Positions 1 through 5,483 of a stretch of DNA of 5,579 nt are shown piece by piece. Both the position numbers and the translations under genes were made by a program. Within the stretch, counting starts at the first letter, position 1. Every line of letters begins with the position of its first letter. The stretch is from Flammeovirgaceae bacterium (lineage in GTDB: Bacteria; Bacteroidota; Bacteroidia; Cytophagales; Cyclobacteriaceae): assembly GCA_022616575.1 (NCBI GenBank), contig JAKEEN010000120.1, forward strand, positions 1 through 5,579, in the 5' to 3' direction. The notes beneath the pieces are model-generated. The model searched no databases, was not told the origin of the DNA, and saw only the letters and a program-made list of their open reading frames with translations.

Positions 1-10
1 ATACTCTAAT

Positions 11-56
11 GTTGTAGGTTTCAGCGTATCCATCTACTTTTAAATCAAGCTACAAC
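11..56. promoter_or_regulatory. 7-bp inverted repeat upstream of the SDR gene
   Basis: GTTGTAG (11-17) and CTACAAC (50-56) are exact reverse complements separated by 32 bases, ending 16 bases before the SDR start codon. They could be half-sites of an operator, but arms of this length can arise by chance and no clear -7 element (TAnnTTTG) lies between them; the nearest is TAGGTTTC at 16-23, one mismatch. The rest of 1-72 contains no readable gene end. Confidence 0.15.
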
Positions 57-72
57 TCATCAAAATAATAGT

Positions 73-900
73 ATGGCAAAAACAATTCTTATCACCGGTG
101 CATCGACAGGTATAGGCAGATCCACCGCTCTGTATTTTTCTGAAAAAGGCTGGAATGTGGCCGCCACCATGCGTACACCTGAAAAGGGAGCCGACTTATC
201 AGATTATCCTAATATAAAAGTGTTTAAACTGGATGTACTCGATGAGACATCCATTAAGAAAGCCATTGACGATACCATAAGGACATTTGGTGACATAGAC
301 GTGCTCTTCAATAATGCCGGTTATGGGTTAGTTGGTGCGTTTGAAGCAATGACCCAGGAGCAAATCAAAAAACAATTTGACACCAACGTATTTGGTGTTA
401 TGAATGTAACAAAGGCTATACTTCCCTATTTCAGGGAAAGGGATGGAGGAACGATCATTACAACAACATCGATGGGGGGATTAATTACATTCCCTTTGTA
501 TAGCATTTATCACGGCACTAAATGGGCTGTTGAGGGCTTCATGGAATCATTACAATATGAACTAAGACAGTTCAATATCAGGGTAAAAAATATTGAGCCT
601 GGAGCCATTAAAACAGAATTTGAAAACGCGATTGAATTTGTTTCAATGGATGTCTACAAAGACTATGCGCCCAAAGCGCACCAGAATATGCTTGACGGTT
701 ATAAAAATGCACCTACCGGGGAGGTGGTTGCAGCAAAGGTATTTGAGGCAGCGAACGATAATTCCTTTCGATTGCGCTATGCCGTTGGCGGCCAATCACC
801 CATGCTCTTGTTTTTGAGACGCGTGATTCCAAATAGCTGGTTTTTTGCGATGGTTCGGAACGTTGTTGAGAAGGGGGTTGTCAAAAAAAGTATGGGCTAG
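73..900 (+). CDS. Classical short-chain dehydrogenase/reductase (SDR) oxidoreductase
   Basis: A cytoplasmic NAD(P)-dependent oxidoreductase of the classical SDR family, 275 aa, the usual length for SDRs with a C-terminal extension. The Rossmann motif TGASTGIG is at residues 8-15, the NNAG motif at 80-83 and the structural/catalytic Asn at N105. The catalytic Ser is S133 and the YxxxK pair is Y146/K150, 13 residues later as expected. A PG turn lies at 176-177. The second strand ends in AATMR; R34 there suggests NADPH preference (inference). All catalytic residues are present, so the enzyme should be active. The substrate cannot be read from the sequence; such genes are annotated variously as 17-beta-HSD-like or ketoreductase-like SDRs. 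The ATG at 73 places the Rossmann motif at the normal distance from the N-terminus. The gene stands alone, 94 bases before the next one. Confidence 0.93.
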   Translation: MAKTILITGASTGIGRSTALYFSEKGWNVAATMRTPEKGADLSDYPNIKVFKLDVLDETSIKKAIDDTIRTFGDIDVLFNNAGYGLVGAFEAMTQEQIKKQFDTNVFGVMNVTKAILPYFRERDGGTIITTTSMGGLITFPLYSIYHGTKWAVEGFMESLQYELRQFNIRVKNIEPGAIKTEFENAIEFVSMDVYKDYAPKAHQNMLDGYKNAPTGEVVAAKVFEAANDNSFRLRYAVGGQSPMLLFLRRVIPNSWFFAMVRNVVEKGVVKKSMG

Positions 901-994
901 TCTAACAAGGAGTACACCTGATTTAGACTTTTGCTAAATTCAAGACACTGGTAAGCATATATTGTGGCCTTGCGAGATCAAAACGTTTTAGCTT
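901..994. other. Intergenic region with a short AT-rich hairpin
   Basis: This 94-base gap between the SDR and hydrolase genes holds an exact 6-bp inverted repeat, ATTTAG (921-926) and CTAAAT (934-939), with a 7-base loop. No T-run follows, so it is a poor terminator and could be an operator. An imperfect 12-bp palindrome, AGGAGTACACCT, lies at 908-919. No clean TAnnTTTG promoter element is present. Confidence 0.25.
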
Positions 995-1768
995 ATGGTA
1001 ACTCCTCAAACAATTGTTTTCATTCATGGCTTATTTCAAAACCCAAAAAGTTGGGAGAAATGGCAAAAATACTTTGAGCAACAGGGTTTTAAGTGCTTCA
1101 CACCAGCTTATCCATTTCATGAAGGTGAGCCGGATATATTGAGGAAAAACATTGATTCAAATTTAAGGGGTATCACACTTCGGAAGGTGGTTGGGAGCGT
1201 TGCCCATATCATTGATACCCTCCCTGAAAAGCCTATACTTATTGGTCATTCTATGGGAGGGCTGGTTGTGCAGAAGTTGATCTCGATGAACAAAGGCGCG
1301 GCAGGGATTTGCATAGATAGCGCTCCCCCCGCTGGCATCTTTAGTTTTGAGTGGAGTTTCCTTAAAGCCAATTTACCAACCATCAATCCGCTTAAGGGAA
1401 ACTCAGTTTTCTTGCCATCGGTTCAATGGTTTCATTATGCATTCTGCAACACCATGACCTTGGAGCAAACGCAAGTGGAATATGACAAATACGTGGTTCC
1501 CGAAAGCCGAAATATTGCACGGAGTAGTACTGGCAAAGATGGCAAGATAGATTTTAGCAAACCGCACCGACCTCTTCTGTTTATTGCCGGTGAAAAGGAT
1601 CACATTATTCCAGCTTCACTTAATGAGAAAAATTACCATGCATACAGGGACAAGCGAAGCAAGCGAGAGTTTAAGTCGTTTCCTGATCGAACGCACTACA
1701 TTTGCGGGCAAGAGAATTGGGAAGAGGTTGCGTCCTATGTTGAACGTTGGATTTTAAACCTGAAGTGA
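995..1768 (+). CDS. Alpha/beta-fold hydrolase
   Basis: A soluble alpha/beta hydrolase of 257 aa without a signal peptide. The first strand ends in FIHG (9-12), which supplies the oxyanion-hole region. The nucleophile elbow is GHSMGG (84-89) with S86. The acid is probably D202 in GEKDHIIP, and the catalytic histidine is H234 in DRTHYICGQENWEE. The cap region (about 112-175) carries aromatic residues and would set substrate choice, which cannot be predicted. The family covers esterases, lipases and C-C bond hydrolases, and this domain layout is common for uncharacterised bacterial esterase-like proteins. The ATG at 995 gives a normal short lead-in to strand 1; no Shine-Dalgarno is obvious. The stop is 21 bases before the Crp/Fnr gene, so the two may be co-transcribed. 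Confidence 0.92.
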   Translation: MVTPQTIVFIHGLFQNPKSWEKWQKYFEQQGFKCFTPAYPFHEGEPDILRKNIDSNLRGITLRKVVGSVAHIIDTLPEKPILIGHSMGGLVVQKLISMNKGAAGICIDSAPPAGIFSFEWSFLKANLPTINPLKGNSVFLPSVQWFHYAFCNTMTLEQTQVEYDKYVVPESRNIARSSTGKDGKIDFSKPHRPLLFIAGEKDHIIPASLNEKNYHAYRDKRSKREFKSFPDRTHYICGQENWEEVASYVERWILNLK

Positions 1769-1789
1769 ACAGTACATACAAACCAACTG

Positions 1790-2374
1790 ATGAATAAAAA
1801 AAAATTGATAGATTATGTGCAAAACTTTGTTTCATTAGAAAATGATGAAGCTGAACAATTTGTATTAAACTTTGAAGAGGTCAAAGTAAAAAAGAGACAA
1901 TTCATAGTTCAACCCAACTTTACCAATAAGTATAGAGCATTTGTTCTAGGAGGAGCTTTCAGGACTTATGCAGTTACAGATGACGGACAAGAACACACCC
2001 TTCAATTTGCTATTGAAAACTGGTGGGTGTCGGATTTTAACAGTTACATATACCAGCATCCTGCAAGGCTTTTTATAGTTGCATTAGATGATAGCATAAT
2101 ACTGCAAATTGAATACAGTAAGGAACAAGAACTTAAAAAAGCGAATCATAAATTCGAAACCTTTTTTAGAATAATGGCTGAGAAAGGACTTGCTTTTGAA
2201 CACCGAAGAATCCTTTTTAACCTCACTCATTCTGCAGAAGCACGCTACGAGAATTTTTTATTGAACTTCCCCAACTTTGTTCAACGTGTTCCCCAATACG
2301 CATTGGCTTCTTACCTTGGAATGTCAACAGAGTTCTTATCCCGTATCAGAAATAAAAATACCCAAAAAGGTTGA
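1790..2374 (+). CDS. Crp/Fnr-family transcriptional regulator (Bacteroidota type)
   Basis: A 194-aa regulator with an N-terminal cyclic-nucleotide-binding-like beta-roll (about residues 25-110) and a C-terminal helix-turn-helix (about 165-188). The closing motif RVPQYALASYLGMSTEFLSRIR is typical of the large Bacteroidota Crp/Fnr clade in which the recognition helix carries T/S-x-E-x-LSRIR. The beta-roll contains GGAFRTY and DDGQEHTLQFAIENWW, where cAMP-binding members would have a phosphate-binding cassette. That cassette is not recognisable here and there is no Fnr-like N-terminal cysteine cluster, so the effector is unknown. The ATG at 1790 follows the hydrolase stop by 21 bases. A strong dyad (2440-2455) just downstream, before the NTF2-like gene, is a candidate binding site. 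Confidence 0.9.
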   Translation: MNKKKLIDYVQNFVSLENDEAEQFVLNFEEVKVKKRQFIVQPNFTNKYRAFVLGGAFRTYAVTDDGQEHTLQFAIENWWVSDFNSYIYQHPARLFIVALDDSIILQIEYSKEQELKKANHKFETFFRIMAEKGLAFEHRRILFNLTHSAEARYENFLLNFPNFVQRVPQYALASYLGMSTEFLSRIRNKNTQKG

Positions 2375-2429
2375 ACTACATCAATCTTATTTCTTGAACT
2401 AGGTCATTTTTATTGCTTCTAAATTGGAG

Positions 2430-2437
2430 GACTTTTG
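2430..2437 (+). promoter_or_regulatory. Possible -7 promoter element for the NTF2-SPW-YHS unit
   Basis: GACTTTTG matches the Bacteroidota -7 consensus TAnnTTTG at all but the first position. The nearest upstream TTG (2413-2415) is only 14 bases away, shorter than usual, so this is a weak call. It ends two bases before the dyad at 2440-2455, so a bound regulator would cover the start of transcription. Confidence 0.25.
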
Positions 2438-2439
2438 TC

Positions 2440-2455
2440 TTGTCGATATTGACAA
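2440..2455. promoter_or_regulatory. Candidate Crp/Fnr-type operator (16-bp dyad)
   Basis: TTGTCGATATTGACAA is a dyad in which seven of the eight base pairs are symmetric (arms TTGTC and GACAA, N6 centre). This is the 5-6-5 geometry of Crp-superfamily operators such as TGTGA-N6-TCACA. It lies 65 bases past the Crp/Fnr stop codon and 22 bases before the NTF2-like ATG. The position close to the coding start fits repression better than activation. Assignment to the neighbouring regulator is inference. Confidence 0.45.
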
Positions 2456-2477
2456 ACAATTTAAAACATTAAAAAAA

Positions 2478-2831
2478 ATGGAACAATCATTAAATGAAAT
2501 CCTTTCTGCCAAAAACGAAATGGTAAGGAAAGGACAAATTGTAGAAGCCACTGAAAAGTATTTTGCTTCAAACGCCAAAACGACTGACTTTGACGGTACA
2601 ATCACAAACAACAAAACTGAAATGGTACAAAAAATGCAAGGTTTTGCAGGTGCCATTGCCAAAGTAAATGGCATTACGTTGCACAACACTTCGGTTGGCG
2701 ATAACGTGTCATTTGCCGAGTTTACTTTTGACTTTGATATGAAAGATGGAAGTAAAATTCTATGGCATGAAATCCTTCGCACAGTTTGGCAAAATGGACA
2801 GATTGTAGAAGAACAATATTTCAAATCTTAA
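2478..2831 (+). CDS. NTF2/SnoaL-like small protein
   Basis: A cytoplasmic protein of 117 aa with the pattern of the NTF2-like (SnoaL-like) cone fold. Amphipathic helices at residues 1-30 are followed by a loop with NAKTTDFDG (about 33-41), then alternating strands through SVGDNVSFAEFTFDFDMKDG and a final strand pair ILWHEILRTVWQNGQIVEEQYF. The fold serves as enzyme (isomerase, cyclase) or ligand-binding pocket; no catalytic residue set is identifiable, so the function is unknown. I chose the ATG at 2478, preceded by an A-rich stretch, instead of an in-frame TTG at 2424. The extra 18 residues from that TTG (MEDFCLVDIDKQ...) do not fit the fold and would run across the dyad. It is the first gene of a likely unit with the SPW gene (13 bases downstream) and the YHS gene. 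Confidence 0.82.
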   Translation: MEQSLNEILSAKNEMVRKGQIVEATEKYFASNAKTTDFDGTITNNKTEMVQKMQGFAGAIAKVNGITLHNTSVGDNVSFAEFTFDFDMKDGSKILWHEILRTVWQNGQIVEEQYFKS

Positions 2832-2844
2832 AAAAGGAAAGGAT

Positions 2845-3087
2845 ATGAGATTTGTAACCAAACAAATACACGCCTACTTGGATTATCCTGTTGCCGTTTC
2901 ACTTCTGGTACTGCCATTCATTTTGGGGTTGGGAACGTCTAATTCACTCGCCTTGTATCTATCGGTAGTAACGGGCATTGCCGCTTTTATACTCACACTA
3001 TTAACTGACCATCAGCTTGGGGTATACAGAATAATTTCCTACAAGGGACAACTCATTAAATGGTGGAGCGGTTTTGACAGTCGTTAG
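2845..3087 (+). CDS. SPW-repeat-type small membrane protein, C-terminus lost by an internal deletion
   Basis: The first 71 residues match the N-terminal half of the Bacteroidota SPW-repeat family: HAYLDYPVAVSLLVLPFILG (TM1 about 13-30), LALYLSVVTGIAAFILTLLTDH (TM2 about 35-55), then GVYRIISYKGQLI. From memory, relatives run to about 110-120 aa with two further helices and end in a segment like NGAAVLTVVSLHKPE. Here translation passes directly into KWWSGFDSR and stops. The lost tail, NGGAVLTVVSLHKPEVAV, is readable in another frame at 3059-3115, so about 30 codons are missing and the join is out of frame. The product would be a two-helix stub, probably non-functional. GGAAAGG at 2836-2842 may act as a ribosome binding site, unusual in this group. 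The role of the family is unknown. Confidence 0.75.
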   Translation: MRFVTKQIHAYLDYPVAVSLLVLPFILGLGTSNSLALYLSVVTGIAAFILTLLTDHQLGVYRIISYKGQLIKWWSGFDSR

Positions 3088-3115
3088 TTTACACAAACCA
3101 GAAGTGGCAGTTTGA
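3059..3115 (+). pseudogene. Frame-shifted C-terminal remnant of the SPW gene
   Basis: Read from 3059, the bases encode NGGAVLTVVSLHKPEVAV followed by TGA (3113-3115). This closely resembles the conserved end of full-length SPW-family proteins, yet it is out of frame with the intact 5' part ending at codon 71 (3055-3057). The junction therefore lies near 3057/3058. The remnant has no start of its own. Confidence 0.65.
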
Positions 3116-3162
3116 AATTCAGAATAATTAAATCAGTAATTAAAATATTTAAAACAAAAATT

Positions 3163-3621
3163 ATGAAATCATTATCATTAATTGTAGCTACGCTACTTAT
3201 TTCAACATTAGGTTTTGCACAGAATATTAAGGCAAACCATAACACGGATGACAGCAAAATAGCGCTTCAAGGTTATAGCTCAGTTTCGTATTTAGACTTG
3301 GATATTGCTCAAAAGGGATTAAAAGAATACAAAGTAACCTATGATGGATTAGCCTATTATTTCACAAGCGAGGATCAGAAGAAATCCTTTGAGGCAAATC
3401 CAAAAAAGTATTTACCTCAATATGGTGGTTACTGTGCTTTTGGTGTTTCCGTTGGAGCAAAATTCAGAGTTGATCCCAATAAATTTGTAGTGAAAGATGG
3501 CAAGTACTTCTTGTTTCTTTACGATTTGGAAGTAGATGCACAGCAACTGTGGTTGGCAGGAAATCACAAAGAGTTAGTACAGAAAGCAGATGCCAATTGG
3601 GCGAAATTGAGTAAACAGTAA
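3163..3621 (+). CDS. Secreted YHS-domain protein
   Basis: A 152-aa exported protein. Residues 1-19 form a signal peptide: MKSLSLIVATLLISTLGFA, with cleavage probably before or just after Q20. The YHS domain follows: ALQGYSSVSYL (34-44), DGLAYYF (61-67), SEDQKKSFEANPKKYLPQYGGYCA (69-92), then AFGVSVGAKFRVDPNKFVVKDGKYFLFL, the conserved extension of this secreted subfamily. The single cysteine C91 in YGGYC is a conserved candidate metal or redox site; YHS domains are linked to metal-binding proteins, but no activity is established for this subfamily. The ATG at 3163 is chosen because the signal peptide begins exactly there; a TTG at 3112 would prepend 17 residues and overlap the SPW remnant. 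It is the last gene before the terminator at 3641-3674. Confidence 0.88.
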   Translation: MKSLSLIVATLLISTLGFAQNIKANHNTDDSKIALQGYSSVSYLDLDIAQKGLKEYKVTYDGLAYYFTSEDQKKSFEANPKKYLPQYGGYCAFGVSVGAKFRVDPNKFVVKDGKYFLFLYDLEVDAQQLWLAGNHKELVQKADANWAKLSKQ

Positions 3622-3640
3622 AAAATCAATATTGAATCTA

Positions 3641-3674
3641 AAAGCATCTGAAAAAATCTCAGGTGCTTTTTATT
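3641..3674 (+). terminator. Rho-independent terminator after the YHS gene
   Basis: AAAGCATCTGA (3641-3651) pairs with TCAGGTGCTTT (3659-3669) as an 11-bp stem with one G-U wobble and a 7-base loop (3652-3658), followed by a T-rich tail (TTTTTATTT). It closes the NTF2-SPW-YHS unit. It ends only 9 bases before the next start codon, so it could also modulate expression of the downstream genes. Confidence 0.85.
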
Positions 3675-3683
3675 TAAACCGTT

Positions 3684-3824
3684 ATGAAAAATAAAACAAC
3701 TCAATGGATTACCATTGGTGCAGGCATAGGGATGATCTTCGGTGCTGCTTTAGATAGCATTGGCGTGGGATTGGTCATTGGAGCAGCGATTGGATTGACA
3801 TATGCAAAAGTGACTAACAAGTAA
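3684..3824 (+). CDS. Glycine-zipper membrane microprotein (46 aa)
   Basis: This small gene encodes 46 residues starting MKNKTTQWITIGAGIG. A basic N-terminus is followed by two short hydrophobic segments (about 9-23 and 26-41), each with a perfect GxxxGxxxG pattern: G12/G16/G20 and G29/G33/G37. A turn at LDS (23-25) separates them, so the likely structure is a tightly packed helical hairpin in the membrane, possibly oligomeric. Similar short glycine-zipper proteins occur in Bacteroidota without assigned function. The stop is 12 bases before the glycosylase-like gene, suggesting co-transcription. The start lies 9 bases past the terminator tail, leaving no room for a separate promoter downstream of the hairpin, so expression would depend on read-through or on a promoter within or before the hairpin. 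Confidence 0.7.
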   Translation: MKNKTTQWITIGAGIGMIFGAALDSIGVGLVIGAAIGLTYAKVTNK

Positions 3825-3836
3825 ATCCATTCTTTT

Positions 3837-4418
3837 ATGCACAAACTGCTTTTAGAAATTAGAAATTGTTGTGTTTGCAAAGACTTTTTACCCAATGCTC
3901 CACAACCAATAATTCAGGCAAGCACAACCTCAAAAATTATAATCATAGGACAAGCCCCTGGACAAAAAGTTCAGAATAGCGGTATCCCGTGGGATGATGC
4001 CAGCGGTGACAATTTAAGAGAATGGTTAGGAGTAAGTAAACAGACATTTTATGATGAAAAAATATTTGCCCTTATACCAATGGGCTTTTGTTTTCCAGGC
4101 ACAGGAAAATCAGGTGACTTGCCTCCAAGACCTGAATGTGCCCCTCTTTGGCATCCACAACTTTTAAAATCTGTGACAGATGTTAAAATAACCCTGTTAA
4201 TCGGACAATATGCACAGAACTACTATTTGGGAAATCGTTGTAAGCAAACCCTAACAGAAACTGTAAAATATTATGAAGAATATCTGCCAGGCTATTTACC
4301 CTTACCTCACCCTTCACCACGCAATAACATTTGGCAGAAAAAGAATAGTTGGTTTAAGGAAAGTCTATTACAAGTGTTACAGGAAAAAGTAAAGTCCCTT
4401 GTGGACGATAGCGAATAA
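3837..4418 (+). CDS. Uracil-DNA-glycosylase-superfamily protein
   Basis: A 193-aa cytoplasmic protein of the uracil-DNA glycosylase superfamily (COG1573-like), expected to remove uracil or another damaged base from DNA. Motif A is GQAPGQKVQNSGIPWDD (38-54), followed by ASGDNLREWLG. Motif B is LPHPSPRNN (156-164), with H158 in the leucine-loop position. The cysteines C11-x2-C14 and C85-x15-C101 match the C-x2-C...C-x14-17-C spacing of the [4Fe-4S] cluster in family 4 enzymes, so a cluster is likely (inference). Motif A has Q39 where family 4 enzymes have Glu (GEAPG), so the catalytic chemistry or substrate may differ and activity on uracil should not be assumed. MGFCFPG (82-88) and PPRPECAPLWHP (96-107) are strongly conserved in this subgroup as I remember it. 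The length is complete. It follows the microprotein by 12 bases. Confidence 0.85.
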   Translation: MHKLLLEIRNCCVCKDFLPNAPQPIIQASTTSKIIIIGQAPGQKVQNSGIPWDDASGDNLREWLGVSKQTFYDEKIFALIPMGFCFPGTGKSGDLPPRPECAPLWHPQLLKSVTDVKITLLIGQYAQNYYLGNRCKQTLTETVKYYEEYLPGYLPLPHPSPRNNIWQKKNSWFKESLLQVLQEKVKSLVDDSE

Positions 4419-4493
4419 AGCACAGCAGGTAATCAAATAGACGGCCTCACCGGAATTAAACTTCGCTGACTCAGGTATTTATCCGTAAATGCC

Positions 4494-4530
4494 AAGTATG
4501 CGACAAACGGGTTAATATCTTTGCATACTT
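4494..4530. promoter_or_regulatory. 8-bp inverted repeat flanking the DUF417 promoter
   Basis: AAGTATGC (4494-4501) and GCATACTT (4523-4530) are exact reverse complements, 29 bases centre to centre. The right arm shares its first base with the last base of the -7 element at 4516-4523, and the left arm sits just upstream of the promoter core. A dimeric regulator bound at both arms, or looping between them, would block RNA polymerase. The regulator is unknown. Confidence 0.4.
4516..4523 (+). promoter_or_regulatory. Bacteroidota -7 promoter element for the DUF417 gene
   Basis: TATCTTTG matches the consensus TAnnTTTG exactly and is followed by CA, as is common. It lies 26 bases before the ATG at 4550, giving a short leader. 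No good -33 TTTG/TTG is seen at normal spacing, which would suit an activator-dependent or regulated promoter. The 131-base gap 4419-4549 holds nothing else I can support. Confidence 0.55.
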
Positions 4531-4549
4531 TTATTTCAAAATTGATAAT

Positions 4550-5002
4550 ATGAAAAAAGTAAACTTCAACAATCTTGGATACATAATCAGTGTATCCGGA
4601 GTTATCGTAGTGCTGTTATGGATCGGCATTTTTAAATTCACACCCACCGAGGCGAAAGCGATCGAGCCACTTGTAAAAAACAGTTTTCTGATGAGCTGGC
4701 TTTATCGGATTACAAGTGTCCAGGGCGTATCCAACCTGATCGGAACAATAGAAATAATTACAGCCATTGCCCTTAGCCTCCACTTCTTTTGGAAGAAAGC
4801 TGGTTTGATAGGTGGATTTCTTGCTGCTGGCACGTTTTTAATAACACTCAGTTTTCTGGCTACAACCCCTGGAGTATTCTCTGCCGTTGATGGTGTGCCC
4901 GTTACTGAATTCTTTATTCTCAAGGACATAATGGCATTGGGGATATCACTTTTGGTCGTGGGGAAAAGTTTACCAGGTGATGACGAAGGAAAAGGGAATT
5001 AA
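4550..5002 (+). CDS. DUF417 / RclC-like inner-membrane protein
   Basis: A 150-aa integral membrane protein with four predicted helices (about 10-28, 58-80, 84-104, 118-138). The DUF417 (YkgB/RclC) signature follows helix 1: WIGIFKFTPTEAKAIEP (24-40), then NSFLMSWLY. Further family marks are GTIEI (65-69), SFLATTPGVF (101-110) and EFFILKDIMALG (120-131). E. coli RclC belongs to the reactive-chlorine-resistance locus, but its biochemical role is unknown; this homologue is somewhat shorter (E. coli RclC is about 197 aa). The hydrophilic end (GDDEGKGN) is encoded by bases that also start the AraC gene. It has its own promoter (4516-4523) and a possible operator. The assignment to DUF417 is secure; a role in oxidative or chlorine stress is inference. 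Confidence 0.87.
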   Translation: MKKVNFNNLGYIISVSGVIVVLLWIGIFKFTPTEAKAIEPLVKNSFLMSWLYRITSVQGVSNLIGTIEIITAIALSLHFFWKKAGLIGGFLAAGTFLITLSFLATTPGVFSAVDGVPVTEFFILKDIMALGISLLVVGKSLPGDDEGKGN

Positions 5003-5483
5003 GCACGTATTTTTCAAGCAGGGACAGCCGCTTCAGGTTGAGGTAATTGACCTGACCAGTCTTTCAAGAAATCACCAACAAATTATCACCCAACCTCACC
5101 GCGCGGATTTTTATCATGTTTTTTGGTTCCAGGAATGCAGCCCGGTTCATGAGGTTGATTTTATGAAAATCAAGACAGTACCAAATTCTTTACTTTTTGT
5201 TAACAAGGAGAGTGTTCATACGTTTGACAATACTCCGTATAAAGGAAAAGTTGTGATCTTCACTGACGATTTTTTCTGCGTTACTGACCGCGATCGACAG
5301 TTCCTTCACCATTCAATACTATTTAATGGCCTTTATCCAACCACAGTAATTCCTGTTAAACGCGATGACGATTTTGTAGCTGACACGATTGGCCGGATGG
5401 AAGCCGAACTTAGAATCTCAAATGATAGTTTGCAGTCTGATATTCTGATTTGGATGGAAAGGACTTCGATGATCCGGTTGTAA
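4980..5483 (+). CDS. AraC-family regulator, truncated: cupin sensor domain only
   Basis: The product (167 aa from the ATG at 4980; a GTG sits one codon earlier) matches the N-terminal half of Bacteroidota AraC-type regulators. The cupin core includes QPHRADFYHVFWF (38-50), VPNSLLFVNKESVHTF (67-82), KGKVVIFTDDFFC (88-100) and FLHHSILFNG (108-117), followed by the linker MEAELRISNDSLQSDIL (140-156). Intact relatives continue with a helix leading into a C-terminal two-HTH DNA-binding domain of about 100 residues. Here the sequence turns into IWMERTSMIRL and stops, and no AraC HTH is found in any frame to the end of the window. The product could not bind DNA in the usual way. It overlaps the DUF417 gene by 23 bases, implying translational coupling and a sensor/target relationship before truncation. 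Confidence 0.78.
   Translation: MTKEKGIKHVFFKQGQPLQVEVIDLTSLSRNHQQIITQPHRADFYHVFWFQECSPVHEVDFMKIKTVPNSLLFVNKESVHTFDNTPYKGKVVIFTDDFFCVTDRDRQFLHHSILFNGLYPTTVIPVKRDDDFVADTIGRMEAELRISNDSLQSDILIWMERTSMIRL

Noticed and set aside
900..906. Possible integron cassette attachment site, suggested by GTCTAAC and by the run of small same-strand genes
   Set aside because: GTCTAAC fits the RYYYAAC core, but no matching GTTRRRY partner was found downstream and no integrase is present.
2424..2477. N-terminal extension of the NTF2-like protein from a TTG start
   Set aside because: The 18 extra residues do not fit the NTF2-like fold, the start codon is weak, and the stretch contains the dyad operator; the ATG at 2478 with an A-rich leader is better.
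2399..2824. Long minus-strand open frame opposite the NTF2-like gene
   Set aside because: It is a shadow of the plus-strand gene, with no recognisable domain and a cysteine/serine-rich antisense composition; the other minus-strand frames (1403-1603, 3701-3895, 4702-4929) and the plus-strand frame at 593-817 were rejected likewise.
3112..3162. N-terminal extension of the YHS protein from a TTG start
   Set aside because: It would put 17 basic residues in front of a clear signal peptide that begins exactly at the ATG at 3163, and it overlaps the SPW remnant.
4410..4467. AGCGAA / TTCGCT inverted repeat after the glycosylase-like gene as a terminator
   Set aside because: The arms are only 6 bp, 46 bases apart, and no T-run follows.
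5440..5483. Simple one-base frameshift in the AraC gene
   Set aside because: No alternative frame continues with the helix or HTH sequence expected of AraC regulators; the downstream frame encodes a different kind of protein.
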